Below are positions 15,467 through 23,287 of a stretch of 23,346 nucleotides of DNA, piece by piece. The notes beneath the pieces are model-generated. The model searched no databases. It was given only the letters and a program-made list of their open reading frames with translations, and was not told where the DNA came from. Made by a program: the position numbers and the translations under genes. The stretch covers positions 1-23,346 of the forward strand of contig CAJUES010000050.1 in assembly GCA_910585765.1 (NCBI GenBank), in the 5' to 3' direction. Source of the DNA: an uncultured Lachnospiraceae bacterium. Its GTDB lineage: Bacteria > Bacillota > Clostridia > Lachnospirales > Lachnospiraceae. Numbering within the stretch: the first letter of the stretch is position 1; the number at the start of each line of letters is the position of its first letter.

Positions 15467-17482
15467 TTATTTTGCTTTTTCATAGTCATAAACTGCCCGC
15501 AAAAGTTCCGTGACACTCCATGCCTGCGCAAAGCATCCTCGCGATACGGTCGGTGTATCGCCGTCATAGATCTCGGCGATCTGGGCGACACAGCCTTCCC
15601 TGAGCCAGTCCTCAAGCGCCTCAAAGCCCTGCGCCAGCTCCGCCATGGTGCGTTCCTTCTCGGAAGGGTCCGCACACTTGCCTGCGTATCTTATGCAGGC
15701 CCTGTAGTACGCCCCCAGCGGAAACGCCCACACGGTCCCCTGATGATATGCCCTGTCGCGCTCCTCCATCGGTCCGATATAGACGCTGTGAAAATCAGGA
15801 TCATCCTTCGCCAGCGTCCTGAGCCCGACTGTCGTGTACAGCTCCTCCCTAACTTTTTTGATCACCAGCATTTCCTTTTCTGCAGGCAGCATGGTAAACG
15901 GCATCGTCAATGCCCAGATCTGGTTGCACCGTATCTGATCTTCGTCTTTCTTTCCCGACAGCACGTCCTTTAAGCACTGCTCCTTTTCGTTCCAGAATTT
16001 TTCCTGGAATGAAGCTTTCACTTGTGCAGCAAGCCCCTGATAAGCAGTGTCCTGCGTCAGCTCGTACAGGATCCGCAGCGCGCTGTACCAGTATGCGTTG
16101 ATCTCCACCGGCTTTCCGTGCCTCGGCGTCGGCAGGAAATCACCCACACGCACGTCCATCCAGGTGAGCTGCTCCAGATCGCCCCCCGCCATAATCAGGC
16201 TGTCACTGTCCATTTTGATGTGGAAATCAGTGCCGTTTCTGTATGCATCGACGATCTGTTCCAGCACTGGCAGGATCTCCTCCTTGAAGGCGGCATCCCC
16301 TGAATACGTCATGTACTCATACACAGCATTTACAAATAGCAGCGGCGCGTCGACCGAATTGTACCTCGGAGTCTCGCCGCCCTCCGGAAAAAGGTTTGGC
16401 AGCAGCCCGTTCTTCACATATTTTGCAAAAGTCCTCAAAATACTCTTGCATTCCGCAAAACGTCCCGTTACGATCGCTGCCCCGGCAAGCGATATCATCG
16501 TGTCCCGTCCCCAGTCCTCAAAAAACGGATATCCCGCTATGACACTCATACCGTTGGTCGATTCCCGCCTCACGACATACGCATCCGCACTCAGCACAAG
16601 CTGCCGCCCCAGCTCTGACGACAGATCCGCCTGCGCAAGCAGCTGTTCCCTGTGCGCCCTGTTCTGCCGTTCAAACTGTTCATACAGTCTCTTTGCATCC
16701 GAATCCTCATAGCGCTTCGTGCTGAAAATGACATAAATGTCATTTTTGTTATGGATCTGCTCCCTGAGTGCACAGATGCTGAATGCGTCGCCGTATGCAA
16801 CACGCCCGTCACGCTCATCCTGTGAGAAATACATCGTTCCGAACAGGCTGGGTTTCTGTGTATGCAGTTCTGCGTTTGTTGTGAGATACAGCGTGTTGTC
16901 ATTGCCCGTGACATAGTATGAACTGCCTGTCTGGTCGGTCTTTTCCCCCACACTGCACGGCTCTATCCTGTATGCATCGAAATCCTGCGCGGCGTCAAAG
17001 TCCTCTTTTTTGGAAGTAAAACGCAGCAGCGGCATCAGCTCCAACGCTGCATTCCTGCCTGCCGGGGCGTCTATCTCATACTTTACAGCCACTGTATTCT
17101 CGTCATGTACCATCAGCAGATGCTTTGTGACTGTCACATCGTCCGCCTGAAATGTCCATGACGGCGCCTCTGCATCAAAATCATCATAGACAAACCTTTC
17201 AAGATAGTGAAATCCCTCATGATCCGCCCCCGATCTCATGCGCTGCGAGGTCAGTATATGTTCCCTGCCATCGACGGCCAGCTTTTCAAAAAGATTTGTC
17301 ACAAGGTGCATCCTGACGTTTGGTGCCCTTTTCGCGGACATCAGAAGCGCCTGATCCCCCCGCGCCGCGGATCCTATGACTGACAGGCTGCTGTAACCGC
17401 CCAGCCCGTTTGCGAGCAGATAACAGTCTTTTTCGCCCTCTGCTATGGTTGGCCAGTTCTTTTTGTCAAATTCAAATCTCAT
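15467..17482 (-). CDS. Glycogen debranching enzyme, amylo-alpha-1,6-glucosidase type (GH133-like)
   Basis: A 671-residue protein with an N-terminal GDE_N beta domain (about 15-240) and a C-terminal alpha6/alpha6 barrel (about 290-665). Family motifs are LANGLGGYSSLS (23-34), FFEDWGRDTMISL (320-332), TWMDVRVGDFLPTPRHGKPVEINAYW split across 440-465, YHQGTVWAFPLG (about 600) and VSRGCFAQAWSV (about 645). It should remove alpha-1,6-linked glucose stubs from glycogen or limit dextrin in the cytosol. In contrast to the GH13-like protein at 1218-3179, its active-site motifs look intact, so it may provide real debranching activity. The ATG follows AGGAGGG. It has its own promoter at 17538-17566, divergent from the small membrane protein gene. 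The pectin operon lies 175 bases downstream but has its own cre-associated control region. Confidence 0.92.
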   Translation of the reverse strand: MRFEFDKKNWPTIAEGEKDCYLLANGLGGYSSLSVIGSAARGDQALLMSAKRAPNVRMHLVTNLFEKLAVDGREHILTSQRMRSGADHEGFHYLERFVYDDFDAEAPSWTFQADDVTVTKHLLMVHDENTVAVKYEIDAPAGRNAALELMPLLRFTSKKEDFDAAQDFDAYRIEPCSVGEKTDQTGSSYYVTGNDNTLYLTTNAELHTQKPSLFGTMYFSQDERDGRVAYGDAFSICALREQIHNKNDIYVIFSTKRYEDSDAKRLYEQFERQNRAHREQLLAQADLSSELGRQLVLSADAYVVRRESTNGMSVIAGYPFFEDWGRDTMISLAGAAIVTGRFAECKSILRTFAKYVKNGLLPNLFPEGGETPRYNSVDAPLLFVNAVYEYMTYSGDAAFKEEILPVLEQIVDAYRNGTDFHIKMDSDSLIMAGGDLEQLTWMDVRVGDFLPTPRHGKPVEINAYWYSALRILYELTQDTAYQGLAAQVKASFQEKFWNEKEQCLKDVLSGKKDEDQIRCNQIWALTMPFTMLPAEKEMLVIKKVREELYTTVGLRTLAKDDPDFHSVYIGPMEERDRAYHQGTVWAFPLGAYYRACIRYAGKCADPSEKERTMAELAQGFEALEDWLREGCVAQIAEIYDGDTPTVSRGCFAQAWSVTELLRAVYDYEKAK

Positions 17483-17537
17483 TGCATGCCCTCCTGTTTT
17501 TCATGTTTTCGTTTTTTTTCGCATCCATATATTACTT

Positions 17538-17566
17538 ATCTTAACATAGATAACTTTTCCAAACAA
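17538..17566 (-). promoter_or_regulatory. Sigma-A promoter of the debranching enzyme gene
   Basis: TTGTTT (17561-17566), 17 bases, TAAGAT (17538-17543) on the minus strand, about 55 bases before the start codon. Its -35 box is separated from the divergent -35 box at 17578 by 11 bases. Confidence 0.6.
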
Positions 17567-17577
17567 TAAGATTTTAC

Positions 17578-17606
17578 TTGAATATCTTTTTTGATTGTGG
17601 TATAGT
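17578..17606 (+). promoter_or_regulatory. Sigma-A promoter of the membrane protein gene
   Basis: TTGAAT (17578-17583), 17 bases, TATAGT (17601-17606) on the plus strand. The first gene downstream starts at 17674. Confidence 0.65.
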
Positions 17607-17673
17607 TACAGACACCTGTATCATGCTGTTCGTCATGCGTGGCATAGGGAAATCTGCCGGGAGGGGCGTCTCG

Positions 17674-18090
17674 ATGAAAAAGACCGTACACAGCAGGCTG
17701 CTATGCATACTCATAATGGTATCTATGCTTGTACCTGGGATTTATTGTGAAGATATTCACAGTGATTCCTCTTTTTCCAGTGTTTTTGACGATTCACACA
17801 CCTCCTTTTTGCAGGCAGCAGACCACATTGCTGACACACACATTTATCATGAGGAGAGTTCTCTGCGCCTGATCGAGACATTTGTGCTCACCAGGCAGTC
17901 AGCGCGCACTTCCACGATCTTGAGGATCAGTCAGTATATGATCCTGTTCCTGCTTATGACCAGTGTGTATCTGTTGTCCATCTCGATCCAAAATTCCGAT
18001 CTGTTTACTGGCGGATACCGCAATCAGTACAGCAGAAGGACTCTGGAGTATATACACCGTAACGACGGTAAAAAATCCCATACATGCTAA
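17674..18090 (+). CDS. Small exported or membrane protein of unknown function
   Basis: A 138-residue protein that I do not recognise. The N-terminus has a lysine pair and a hydrophobic core (RLLCILIMVSMLVPGIYC, about 6-23), which reads as a signal peptide or anchor. A polar Ser/Asp/His-rich segment follows (about 24-83). A second hydrophobic span (YMILFLLMTSVYLLSISI, about 87-104) and a basic tail complete it. The predicted topology is two membrane segments with an extracellular polar loop, or one anchor after signal cleavage. The start is the ATG behind GGAGGGG with 7-base spacing, which also fits the promoter at 17578-17606. A terminator-like hairpin follows at 18111-18148. No catalytic motif is visible. 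Confidence 0.7.
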   Translation: MKKTVHSRLLCILIMVSMLVPGIYCEDIHSDSSFSSVFDDSHTSFLQAADHIADTHIYHEESSLRLIETFVLTRQSARTSTILRISQYMILFLLMTSVYLLSISIQNSDLFTGGYRNQYSRRTLEYIHRNDGKKSHTC

Positions 18091-18110
18091 TCGAATCCTG
18101 CACGGCTTGA

Positions 18111-18148
18111 AACGCTCTTTTCATTGAAACGGTGAAAGCGTCTTTTTT
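18111..18148 (+). terminator. Probable rho-independent terminator
   Basis: ACGC, a three-base bulge, TTTCA, a loop, TGAAA, GCGT, then CTTTTTT. It lies 20 bases past the stop of the small membrane protein gene. The stem is imperfect, so partial read-through to the next genes is possible. Confidence 0.6.
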
Positions 18149-18167
18149 GCGTGCTTTTCTGCAGCCG

Positions 18168-18195
18168 GATATCCTTACAGAGATATCCTTACAGA
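18168..18195. repeat. Exact tandem duplication of 14 bases
   Basis: GATATCCTTACAGA occurs twice in direct succession (18168-18181 and 18182-18195), upstream of the ribosome binding site of the 47-residue protein. It is probably a slippage product. Confidence 0.85.
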
Positions 18196-18218
18196 TAAGA
18201 ACGATGGAGGTTTTTTAT

Positions 18219-18362
18219 ATGAATATCTTGATGTGGATTTTAGTCTTTATCGGAGGTACCACTGGTGCACTCTCCACACTATACATAATCGTGTCCCTTT
18301 TTGCAGTGATCTTCTACAAAATATACCGCAAGGTCACATGCCACGCGTCCCTTTACGATTGA
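18219..18362 (+). CDS. 47-residue single-span membrane protein
   Basis: A short gene supported by GGAGG 8 bases before its ATG. The protein is almost wholly one long hydrophobic segment (ILMWILVFIGGTTGAL through LYIIVSLFAVIFY, about 3-35), followed by a short basic tail (KIYRKVTC) that should lie in the cytosol, and it ends in SLYD. The Gly-Gly-Thr-Thr-Gly turn in the middle could make it one long span or a tight hairpin of two. I do not know its function. Small proteins of this kind often modulate membrane transporters, and the antiporter gene follows 173 bases downstream on the same strand; any link is speculative. An upstream extension to 18132 lacks a ribosome binding site. Confidence 0.6.
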   Translation: MNILMWILVFIGGTTGALSTLYIIVSLFAVIFYKIYRKVTCHASLYD

Positions 18363-18461
18363 GGCTGTCTGCGGGCGGATCCCGCGTTACTGTTCGGTGC
18401 TCATGTCATGGTCGGGCGGACAATAACGCCCCGCCGCAGTGCACGATCAGAAACTTGAGGC

Positions 18462-18490
18462 TTGCATATTTCGCCGGAAAAAGTTAGTAT
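18462..18490 (+). promoter_or_regulatory. Candidate promoter of the antiporter gene
   Basis: TTGCAT (18462-18467), 17 bases, TAGTAT (18485-18490). The overlapping TATTAT and TATAGT make the exact -10 uncertain. A perfect GCGGATATCCGC palindrome (18501-18512) lies just downstream, near the expected start of the transcript. Confidence 0.4.
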
Positions 18491-18535
18491 TATAGTATAG
18501 GCGGATATCCGCAAAAAAGAAAAGGGGATGGATAT

Positions 18536-20128
18536 ATGACTGTAGTCTTGCTGCTCGTGGCTGCTGTGATACTGCTCTGCGTACTGGCAGAAAAATTTTC
18601 TGGAAAGTTTGGCATGCCGGCTTTGATCTTGTTCATGTTTATCGGTATGCTGTTTGGAAGCGACGGTTTTTTCAAAATTCCGTTCAGTGACTACAAACTC
18701 GCAGAAAATGTCTGTTCGATCGCACTGCTGTTCATCATGTTTTACGGCGGTTTCAACCTGAAATGGGAGCTTGCAAAAGATGTGGCAGTCCGATCCGTCC
18801 TCCTCTCAACGCTCGGCGTGACTGTCACGGCGGTTGTCACGGCACTGTTTGTCAAACTGATACTGGGCTACACCTGGCCGGAAAGTTTCCTGGTAGGTGC
18901 CGTGCTGGGGTCTACAGACGCCGCGAGCGTGTTTGCCATCCTGCGTCAGAAAAAGCTGAATCTGAAAGACGGCACCGCCTCTCTCCTGGAATTGGAAAGT
19001 GGAAGTAATGACCCGATGGCGTATATGCTCACTTTCATCGCACTGGGAATCATTTTTTCCGGGCGGTCAGAGCACATCCTGGTGCGCATATTCCTGCAGC
19101 TGGTAGTCGGCTCCCTGACAGGTGTCGGCCTTGCCGTGCTGACAATACGGCTCATGACAAAAACGAATCTGGTTTCCGACGGACTTGACACGATATTTAT
19201 GATCGCGATGGTTCTGATCTGTTACGGCCTGTCACAGCTTTTGGGCGGGAACGCTTATCTGAGCGTGTATATCATGGGCGTTATCATCGGTAACGGTCCG
19301 ATCAAAAGCAAGGTGACACTGATCCCGTTTTTTGACGGTCTTACCACACTGGCGCAGATCCTGATCTTCTTCCTGCTGGGACTCCTGACAATCCCTCATG
19401 AGATGTCAAATGTGATCTTTACAGCAATTGTTGTCACAGCGATCCTCACGGCGGTCGCAAGACCTGTCGCAGTGTTTTTGCTGCTGAAACCATTTCACTG
19501 TACTACAAGGCAGTGCCTTCTGGTGTCATGGGCAGGACTCCGGGGCGCTTCCTCTTCCGTTTTTGCCATCGTGGCTGTAGCCGGCGGTGTCGTCATGCCG
19601 CACAATCTGTTCCATATCGTATTCATGGTGTCACTGTTCTCTGTCGCCATACAGGGCACGCTGCTTCCGGGAATCGCCGAAAAACTGGATATGATCGACG
19701 AGGAAGCAGATGTGCGCAAGACATTCAACGATTACCAGGAGGAAGCCTCTATCACGTTGATCCGCATGTACATACCCAAAGGACACAACTGGGAAAATAA
19801 GCTGATCAAGGAAGTCAATTTCCCTACCGGTTCCCTTGCTCTCATGATCAAGCGCAACCATGAGACGATCATCACCAAAGGCAATACCCTGATCCTGGCT
19901 GGCGACAGCATCATCCTGAGTGCGCCCGCCTACAACCCAAGCGGCAATGAACTGCTCGATGAGATCTTTATCGACCGCTACCACCCTTGGTGCAACCGCA
20001 CGATCGCGGATCTGAAACTGGCATCGGACGAATTGATCGCGATGATCATGCGTGGGGAAGAATCCCTGATCCCCGACGGAAAAACGAGAATTCTCGAAGG
20101 CGATAAAGTGGTGACCTACCGTGAGTAG
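18536..20128 (+). CDS. CPA1-family potassium (or sodium)/proton antiporter with TrkA-C domain
   Basis: A 530-residue integral membrane protein. The first 390 or so residues hold about 12 hydrophobic spans typical of the NhaP2/CvrA branch of the CPA1 exchangers. GSTDAASV (125-132) and ESGSNDP (154-160) carry the ion-binding Asn-Asp pair, and AGLRGASSSV (about 335-344) is another family motif. The C-terminal 130 residues form a cytosolic TrkA-C/RCK-like regulatory domain, which in some Firmicute relatives binds c-di-AMP, followed by a short extra module. It should exchange K+ or Na+ for protons to control pH and osmolarity. The ATG follows AGGGG. The stop codon is embedded in the terminator hairpin at 20102-20141. 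Confidence 0.9.
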   Translation: MTVVLLLVAAVILLCVLAEKFSGKFGMPALILFMFIGMLFGSDGFFKIPFSDYKLAENVCSIALLFIMFYGGFNLKWELAKDVAVRSVLLSTLGVTVTAVVTALFVKLILGYTWPESFLVGAVLGSTDAASVFAILRQKKLNLKDGTASLLELESGSNDPMAYMLTFIALGIIFSGRSEHILVRIFLQLVVGSLTGVGLAVLTIRLMTKTNLVSDGLDTIFMIAMVLICYGLSQLLGGNAYLSVYIMGVIIGNGPIKSKVTLIPFFDGLTTLAQILIFFLLGLLTIPHEMSNVIFTAIVVTAILTAVARPVAVFLLLKPFHCTTRQCLLVSWAGLRGASSSVFAIVAVAGGVVMPHNLFHIVFMVSLFSVAIQGTLLPGIAEKLDMIDEEADVRKTFNDYQEEASITLIRMYIPKGHNWENKLIKEVNFPTGSLALMIKRNHETIITKGNTLILAGDSIILSAPAYNPSGNELLDEIFIDRYHPWCNRTIADLKLASDELIAMIMRGEESLIPDGKTRILEGDKVVTYRE

Positions 20129-20141
20129 GCACCACTTTATC
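20102..20141. terminator. Strong hairpin terminator between convergent genes
   Basis: GATAAAGTGGTG, a bulged A, CCTAC, loop CGTGA, GTAGG, CACCACTTTATC: a 17-bp stem with one bulge. The TAG stop of the antiporter gene (20126-20128) is part of the 3' arm, so the stem also encodes its last residues. The T-run after it is short (CTTTG). Confidence 0.7.
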
Positions 20142-20160
20142 TTTGTACACCTTATTCGGT

Positions 20161-21321
20161 TCATGCATTTAGAAGTTCATCGGCAAGTGTCTCGAGCTGT
20201 GAAAGGTTTTCTGCGTTCAAGGCAGATTTGATCGTCACAACAGTCTCCGCAAAGGTCACTGCTTTCATGCCTTCCATCAGTGCCTTCATGCTCTTTGCCG
20301 CCGTCGGCGCCCACGAACCGTTCTCAATGATTCCGACAGTGCGCTTCTGGTAATTCTTTGCTTTCAATCTGTGCAGGAAATCTTCCATGGGCGGGAACAC
20401 ACTGGCGTCGTAGGACGCTGCCGCAAGCACCAGATGGCTGTAGCGAAACGCATCCTCGACTGCCTCGTGGAGGTCGTCCCTTGCCAGATCCGCGATGACC
20501 ACTTTCTTTGCCCCTTTCTGATCCAGGATCTCCTTCATCTTTTCTGCCGCCTTCATGGTATGCCCATAGATCGACGCACAGGCGATCAGCACGCCCTCAT
20601 CCTCTGGTTCATAGCTGCTCCAGATCTGATATTTATCGATATAATATTTCAGATTTTCGGTCAGTACCGGTCCGTGCAACGGGCAGATCACATCGATCTC
20701 CAGTCCGGCAGCCTTTTTCAGCAATGCCTGCACCTGCATACCGTACTTTCCACAGATATTGATGTAGTATCTTCTCGCCTCGCACGTCCAATCCTCGTCC
20801 GCGTCGCGTGTTCCGAACTTGCCAAAGCCGTCAGCGCTGAACAGTACCTTTTCCGACTGCTCATACGTAACCATCACCTCCGGCCAGTGCACCATTGGTG
20901 CCATGAAAAACTGCAACGTATGCTTTCCGATAGAAAGGGTATCGCCTTCCTTTACAGTGACCGCCCTGTCATCGGAGCTGATATCAAAAAACTGATGGAA
21001 CATCTGAAATGTCTTTGCATTTCCAACAAGCTTCACATCCGGGAAACGCTCGATCAGCTGCATGATGCTGCCGCCGTGATCCGGCTCCATATGCTGAATA
21101 ACCAGATAATCCACTTTCCGAGAGCCCAGCGCCTCCTCCATATTTTTCAGCCACTCCGCCGTGACGTGCGGATCAACGGTGTCCATCACGACAACCTGCT
21201 CGTCCAATATGACATAAGAGTTGTATGCCATACCCTTTTTCACTTCATACTGTCCTTCGAAAAGCGTGATATCCCTGTCATTGACGCCAATGTTCACAAT
21301 CTCTTCTGTAATCTTCTCCAC
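20161..21321 (-). CDS. fprA: FprA-type flavodiiron protein
   Basis: A 386-residue A-type flavoprotein that reduces O2 to water and/or NO to N2O in the cytosol, protecting anaerobes. The N-terminal metallo-beta-lactamase domain (about 1-245) has the di-iron ligands H77-x-E79-x-D81-H82 in HMEPDHGG, a His in MVHWPEVM (about 144), an Asp in SADGFGKFG (about 163) and a His in CPLHGP (about 225). The C-terminal flavodoxin domain (about 253-386) starts at VLIACASIYGHT and binds FMN. No fused rubredoxin is present, so an external rubredoxin or reductase is needed. The start codon is GTG, preceded by GGAGGAG 9 bases upstream. It has its own promoter at 21373-21401. Confidence 0.95.
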   Translation of the reverse strand: MEKITEEIVNIGVNDRDITLFEGQYEVKKGMAYNSYVILDEQVVVMDTVDPHVTAEWLKNMEEALGSRKVDYLVIQHMEPDHGGSIMQLIERFPDVKLVGNAKTFQMFHQFFDISSDDRAVTVKEGDTLSIGKHTLQFFMAPMVHWPEVMVTYEQSEKVLFSADGFGKFGTRDADEDWTCEARRYYINICGKYGMQVQALLKKAAGLEIDVICPLHGPVLTENLKYYIDKYQIWSSYEPEDEGVLIACASIYGHTMKAAEKMKEILDQKGAKKVVIADLARDDLHEAVEDAFRYSHLVLAAASYDASVFPPMEDFLHRLKAKNYQKRTVGIIENGSWAPTAAKSMKALMEGMKAVTFAETVVTIKSALNAENLSQLETLADELLNA

Positions 21322-21351
21322 TGTAATCTTCTCCTCCTCTAAATATTTTGA

Positions 21352-21367
21352 CTGTCCCTGCGGACAG
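21352..21367 (-). promoter_or_regulatory. Hairpin at the 5' end of the fprA transcript
   Basis: CTGTCC, loop, GGACAG form a perfect 6-bp stem. It starts about where transcription from the promoter at 21373-21401 should begin, so the mRNA would start with a hairpin, an arrangement known to slow 5'-end decay. Confidence 0.4.
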
Positions 21368-21372
21368 ATTAT

Positions 21373-21401
21373 ATTTTACCATAAAATACTATATATACCA
21401 A
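21373..21401 (-). promoter_or_regulatory. Promoter of fprA
   Basis: TTGGTA (21396-21401), 17 bases, TAAAAT (21373-21378) on the minus strand, about 50 bases before the GTG start. A TATAAT overlaps slightly downstream, so the -10 could be shifted. Confidence 0.5.
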
Positions 21402-21421
21402 ACTGTTTACAGATTTTTAAC

Positions 21422-21479
21422 AAAAAAACTCCTATTCAGTATAGCACACTCAATAAATGTACACTGATATAGGAGTTTT
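21422..21479 (-). terminator. Rho-independent terminator downstream of the cotJC remnant
   Basis: On the minus strand AAAACTCCTAT and TCAGTGTA pair with TATACTGA and ATAGGAGTTTT (about 19 pairs, one bulge), followed by a run of seven T. It lies 19 bases past the cotJC stop codon and insulates fprA. Confidence 0.85.
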
Positions 21480-21497
21480 GTCGGTGTGACCGATTAA

Positions 21498-21692
21498 TTA
21501 TTTGTCAAATTCCGGGTTGAACGCATAGAAGTTGCGCGAGTCAAGGTTCTCCTGTGCGATGCGGAGGGATTCGCCGAACCGCTGGAAGTGCACGATCTCC
21601 CTCGCCCGCAGGAATTTGATGGGATCACAGACTTCGGGATCCTTCACTAAGCGGAGAATATTGTCGTATGTTGTCCGGGCTTTTTGTTCTGC
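21498..21692 (-). pseudogene. cotJC: 3' fragment of cotJC (spore coat, manganese-catalase family), interrupted
   Basis: Sixty-four codons ending in TAA encode the C-terminus of a CotJC-type spore coat protein of the manganese catalase family. Recognisable segments are AEQKARTTYDNIL, DPIKFLRAREIVHFQRFGE and NFYAFNPEFDK. Full-length CotJC is about 190-200 residues, so roughly two thirds are missing. Upstream, similarity stops at the AEQKAR segment, at the inverted repeat 21697-21717; the frame continues into the recombinase gene without an ATG, GTG or TTG and soon meets a stop. The native terminator at 21422-21479 is kept. The simplest reading is that the element carrying the recombinase gene was inserted inside cotJC, with the 5' part expected beyond the right edge of the window. 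Confidence 0.88.
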
Positions 21693-21696
21693 TACA

Positions 21697-21717
21697 CTTT
21701 GGTATGTGCAACCAAAG
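21697..21717. other. Inverted repeat at the cotJC/recombinase junction, candidate att site
   Basis: CTTTGGT, spacer ATGTGCA, ACCAAAG: a perfect 7-7-7 inverted repeat lying exactly between the cotJC remnant and the recombinase stop codon (21719-21721). Large serine recombinases bind inverted-repeat att half-sites, and attP usually adjoins the recombinase gene. The exact crossover dinucleotide cannot be set without the other junction. Confidence 0.55.
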
Positions 21718-21718
21718 A

Positions 21719-23287
21719 CTAAAACTTCCAGTGAATCACAATCGGCGGCAGGTCGTTACGGTGTATCTTCTTTTCGCAACGTCCTATCTCAATATAGTCA
21801 ATCAGTGAATCCATAATATCCCGATCCAGTTTGGATACATTTTTATACTTTTTTAAGATTTCCTCTTTTGAACGAATGATTTTACCTTCCGCCTCCAATG
21901 CTTCCAGATCTGATGTCCTGTCCGTCCGTATTTTCCTGTATCGCTCTATTTCCTCTGAAAAATCCCTGCGAAATTCTATATATTCATTTTCCGATATCAA
22001 CCCATTTGCCTTATCAACATACAAGTTCTGGATAGCTTTCCCTAAACTTTCTATTTTTGATTCCATGTTGGAAATCTCTTTTTTTAGTTGCTGCTTTCGG
22101 ACATCAATATTTCGGGTTATCGAAAGCTTTGATTCCGCGGAAGTTTCATCAAAATATTCTGATATAATATGATTCAGTTCATCAAGAACTGCTTGTTCAA
22201 GGAATCTCTGTGCTATAAATGCACCCTTACAGAACTGATTCCCCAGATTCCTTGTAGGGCATTTCAGATACCGCAAGCCCCTATTGCTGCAGCTTGCGAG
22301 TGTATATCCACAGTACATACATTTTGTTTTTACTGCAAATATACCAATTTCTCCAGAGTAACACGGTTTGGCTTTCTCTGCGCGGCGTTGCTGCACACGA
22401 TTCCACAAATCCATGTCAATGATCGGTTCGTGAGTACCTTCCACCCTGATCCACTTTTCCTTCGGAACTGGTTTGCTATGCCTGGATTTGTATGTAGGAT
22501 TCGCATATTTGCCTTGCACCATGTTACCAATATACATTTCATTCTCCAATACAGCAGACACTCCGTAATATTTCCATAGAGTGCCACATGTTTTATCCGC
22601 CCCGTTGTACCGCAAACCCTTCCTGCGTTTATATTCTGTTGGATTGGGTATTCCCTTGCTGTTCATTATCCTTGCAATATTCGTTCTGCCAACACCGGAA
22701 GCATAGAGTTCAAACACTTCTCTCACAACTGCAGCTGCCTCTGGATCAATGATCAGATGGCCTTTCTGATCCGGATCTTTCTGATATCCATACGGGGCAA
22801 ATGCACCAATGTGAATGCCCTTTTTTCGATGGTCGGTAAGAACGGTCTTTATGTTATCCGATAAATCTTCCAAGTACCACTCATTGACCAGACCATTGAT
22901 CTGACGGGACTTTTTATTCCCGTGATTCGCTGTATCAGCATTATCCGCAAGCCCCACAAAACGTATACCCCATTCTGCAAAATCACCATGAATAATCTTT
23001 TCTACAAGTTCAAGTTCCCGTGTAAAGCGGGATTGAGATTTGCAAAGTACAATATTAAATCTGTGATCCCGTGCATCTGCCAGAAGCTGGTTGAATGCTG
23101 GTCTATTGCGATCACTTCCTTTGTAATCATCATCTGAATAAATATTGTAAATCTCCCAGCCCTGATTTGTTGCATATGTAACCAACATGCTCTTCTGGTT
23201 CTGTATGCTGCGGCTCTCGTCATCTTCATTCAGCTTATTTCTGTCCTCCTCAGATAGCCTGCTGTAAATTCCCACTATATTGTTCAT
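21719..23287 (-). CDS. Large serine recombinase (site-specific, resolvase/TnpX class)
   Basis: A 522-residue recombinase. The catalytic domain (about 1-150) has the nucleophile Ser12 in IYSRLSEED, an SRFTREL motif with catalytic-type Arg87, and YLEDLSDNI (138-146). The recombinase DNA-binding domain follows (about 160-290; APYGYQKD, VFELYASGVG). A zinc ribbon (Cys 323, 326, 343, 353) comes next, then a coiled coil (about 390-470), which in this class controls synapsis and excision. It should catalyse integration and, with a directionality factor, excision of the element. The ATG follows GAGG by 8 bases. The gene is visibly more AT-rich than its neighbours, a sign of transfer. Its 3' end abuts the interrupted cotJC. 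No other element genes lie inside the window. Confidence 0.95.
   Translation of the reverse strand: MNNIVGIYSRLSEEDRNKLNEDDESRSIQNQKSMLVTYATNQGWEIYNIYSDDDYKGSDRNRPAFNQLLADARDHRFNIVLCKSQSRFTRELELVEKIIHGDFAEWGIRFVGLADNADTANHGNKKSRQINGLVNEWYLEDLSDNIKTVLTDHRKKGIHIGAFAPYGYQKDPDQKGHLIIDPEAAAVVREVFELYASGVGRTNIARIMNSKGIPNPTEYKRRKGLRYNGADKTCGTLWKYYGVSAVLENEMYIGNMVQGKYANPTYKSRHSKPVPKEKWIRVEGTHEPIIDMDLWNRVQQRRAEKAKPCYSGEIGIFAVKTKCMYCGYTLASCSNRGLRYLKCPTRNLGNQFCKGAFIAQRFLEQAVLDELNHIISEYFDETSAESKLSITRNIDVRKQQLKKEISNMESKIESLGKAIQNLYVDKANGLISENEYIEFRRDFSEEIERYRKIRTDRTSDLEALEAEGKIIRSKEEILKKYKNVSKLDRDIMDSLIDYIEIGRCEKKIHRNDLPPIVIHWKF

Noticed and set aside
18233..18487. Plus-strand frame of 84 codons overlapping the 47-residue gene
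   Set aside because: It is out of frame with the well-supported start at 18219, lacks its own ribosome binding site and encodes a low-quality basic sequence.
18363..18535. Riboswitch (for example c-di-AMP type) before the antiporter gene
   Set aside because: Several short GC stems are present (GCGGG/CCCGC at 18371-18385, GGCGG/CCGCC near 18415-18435), but I cannot match any known consensus, and a promoter appears to lie downstream of them.
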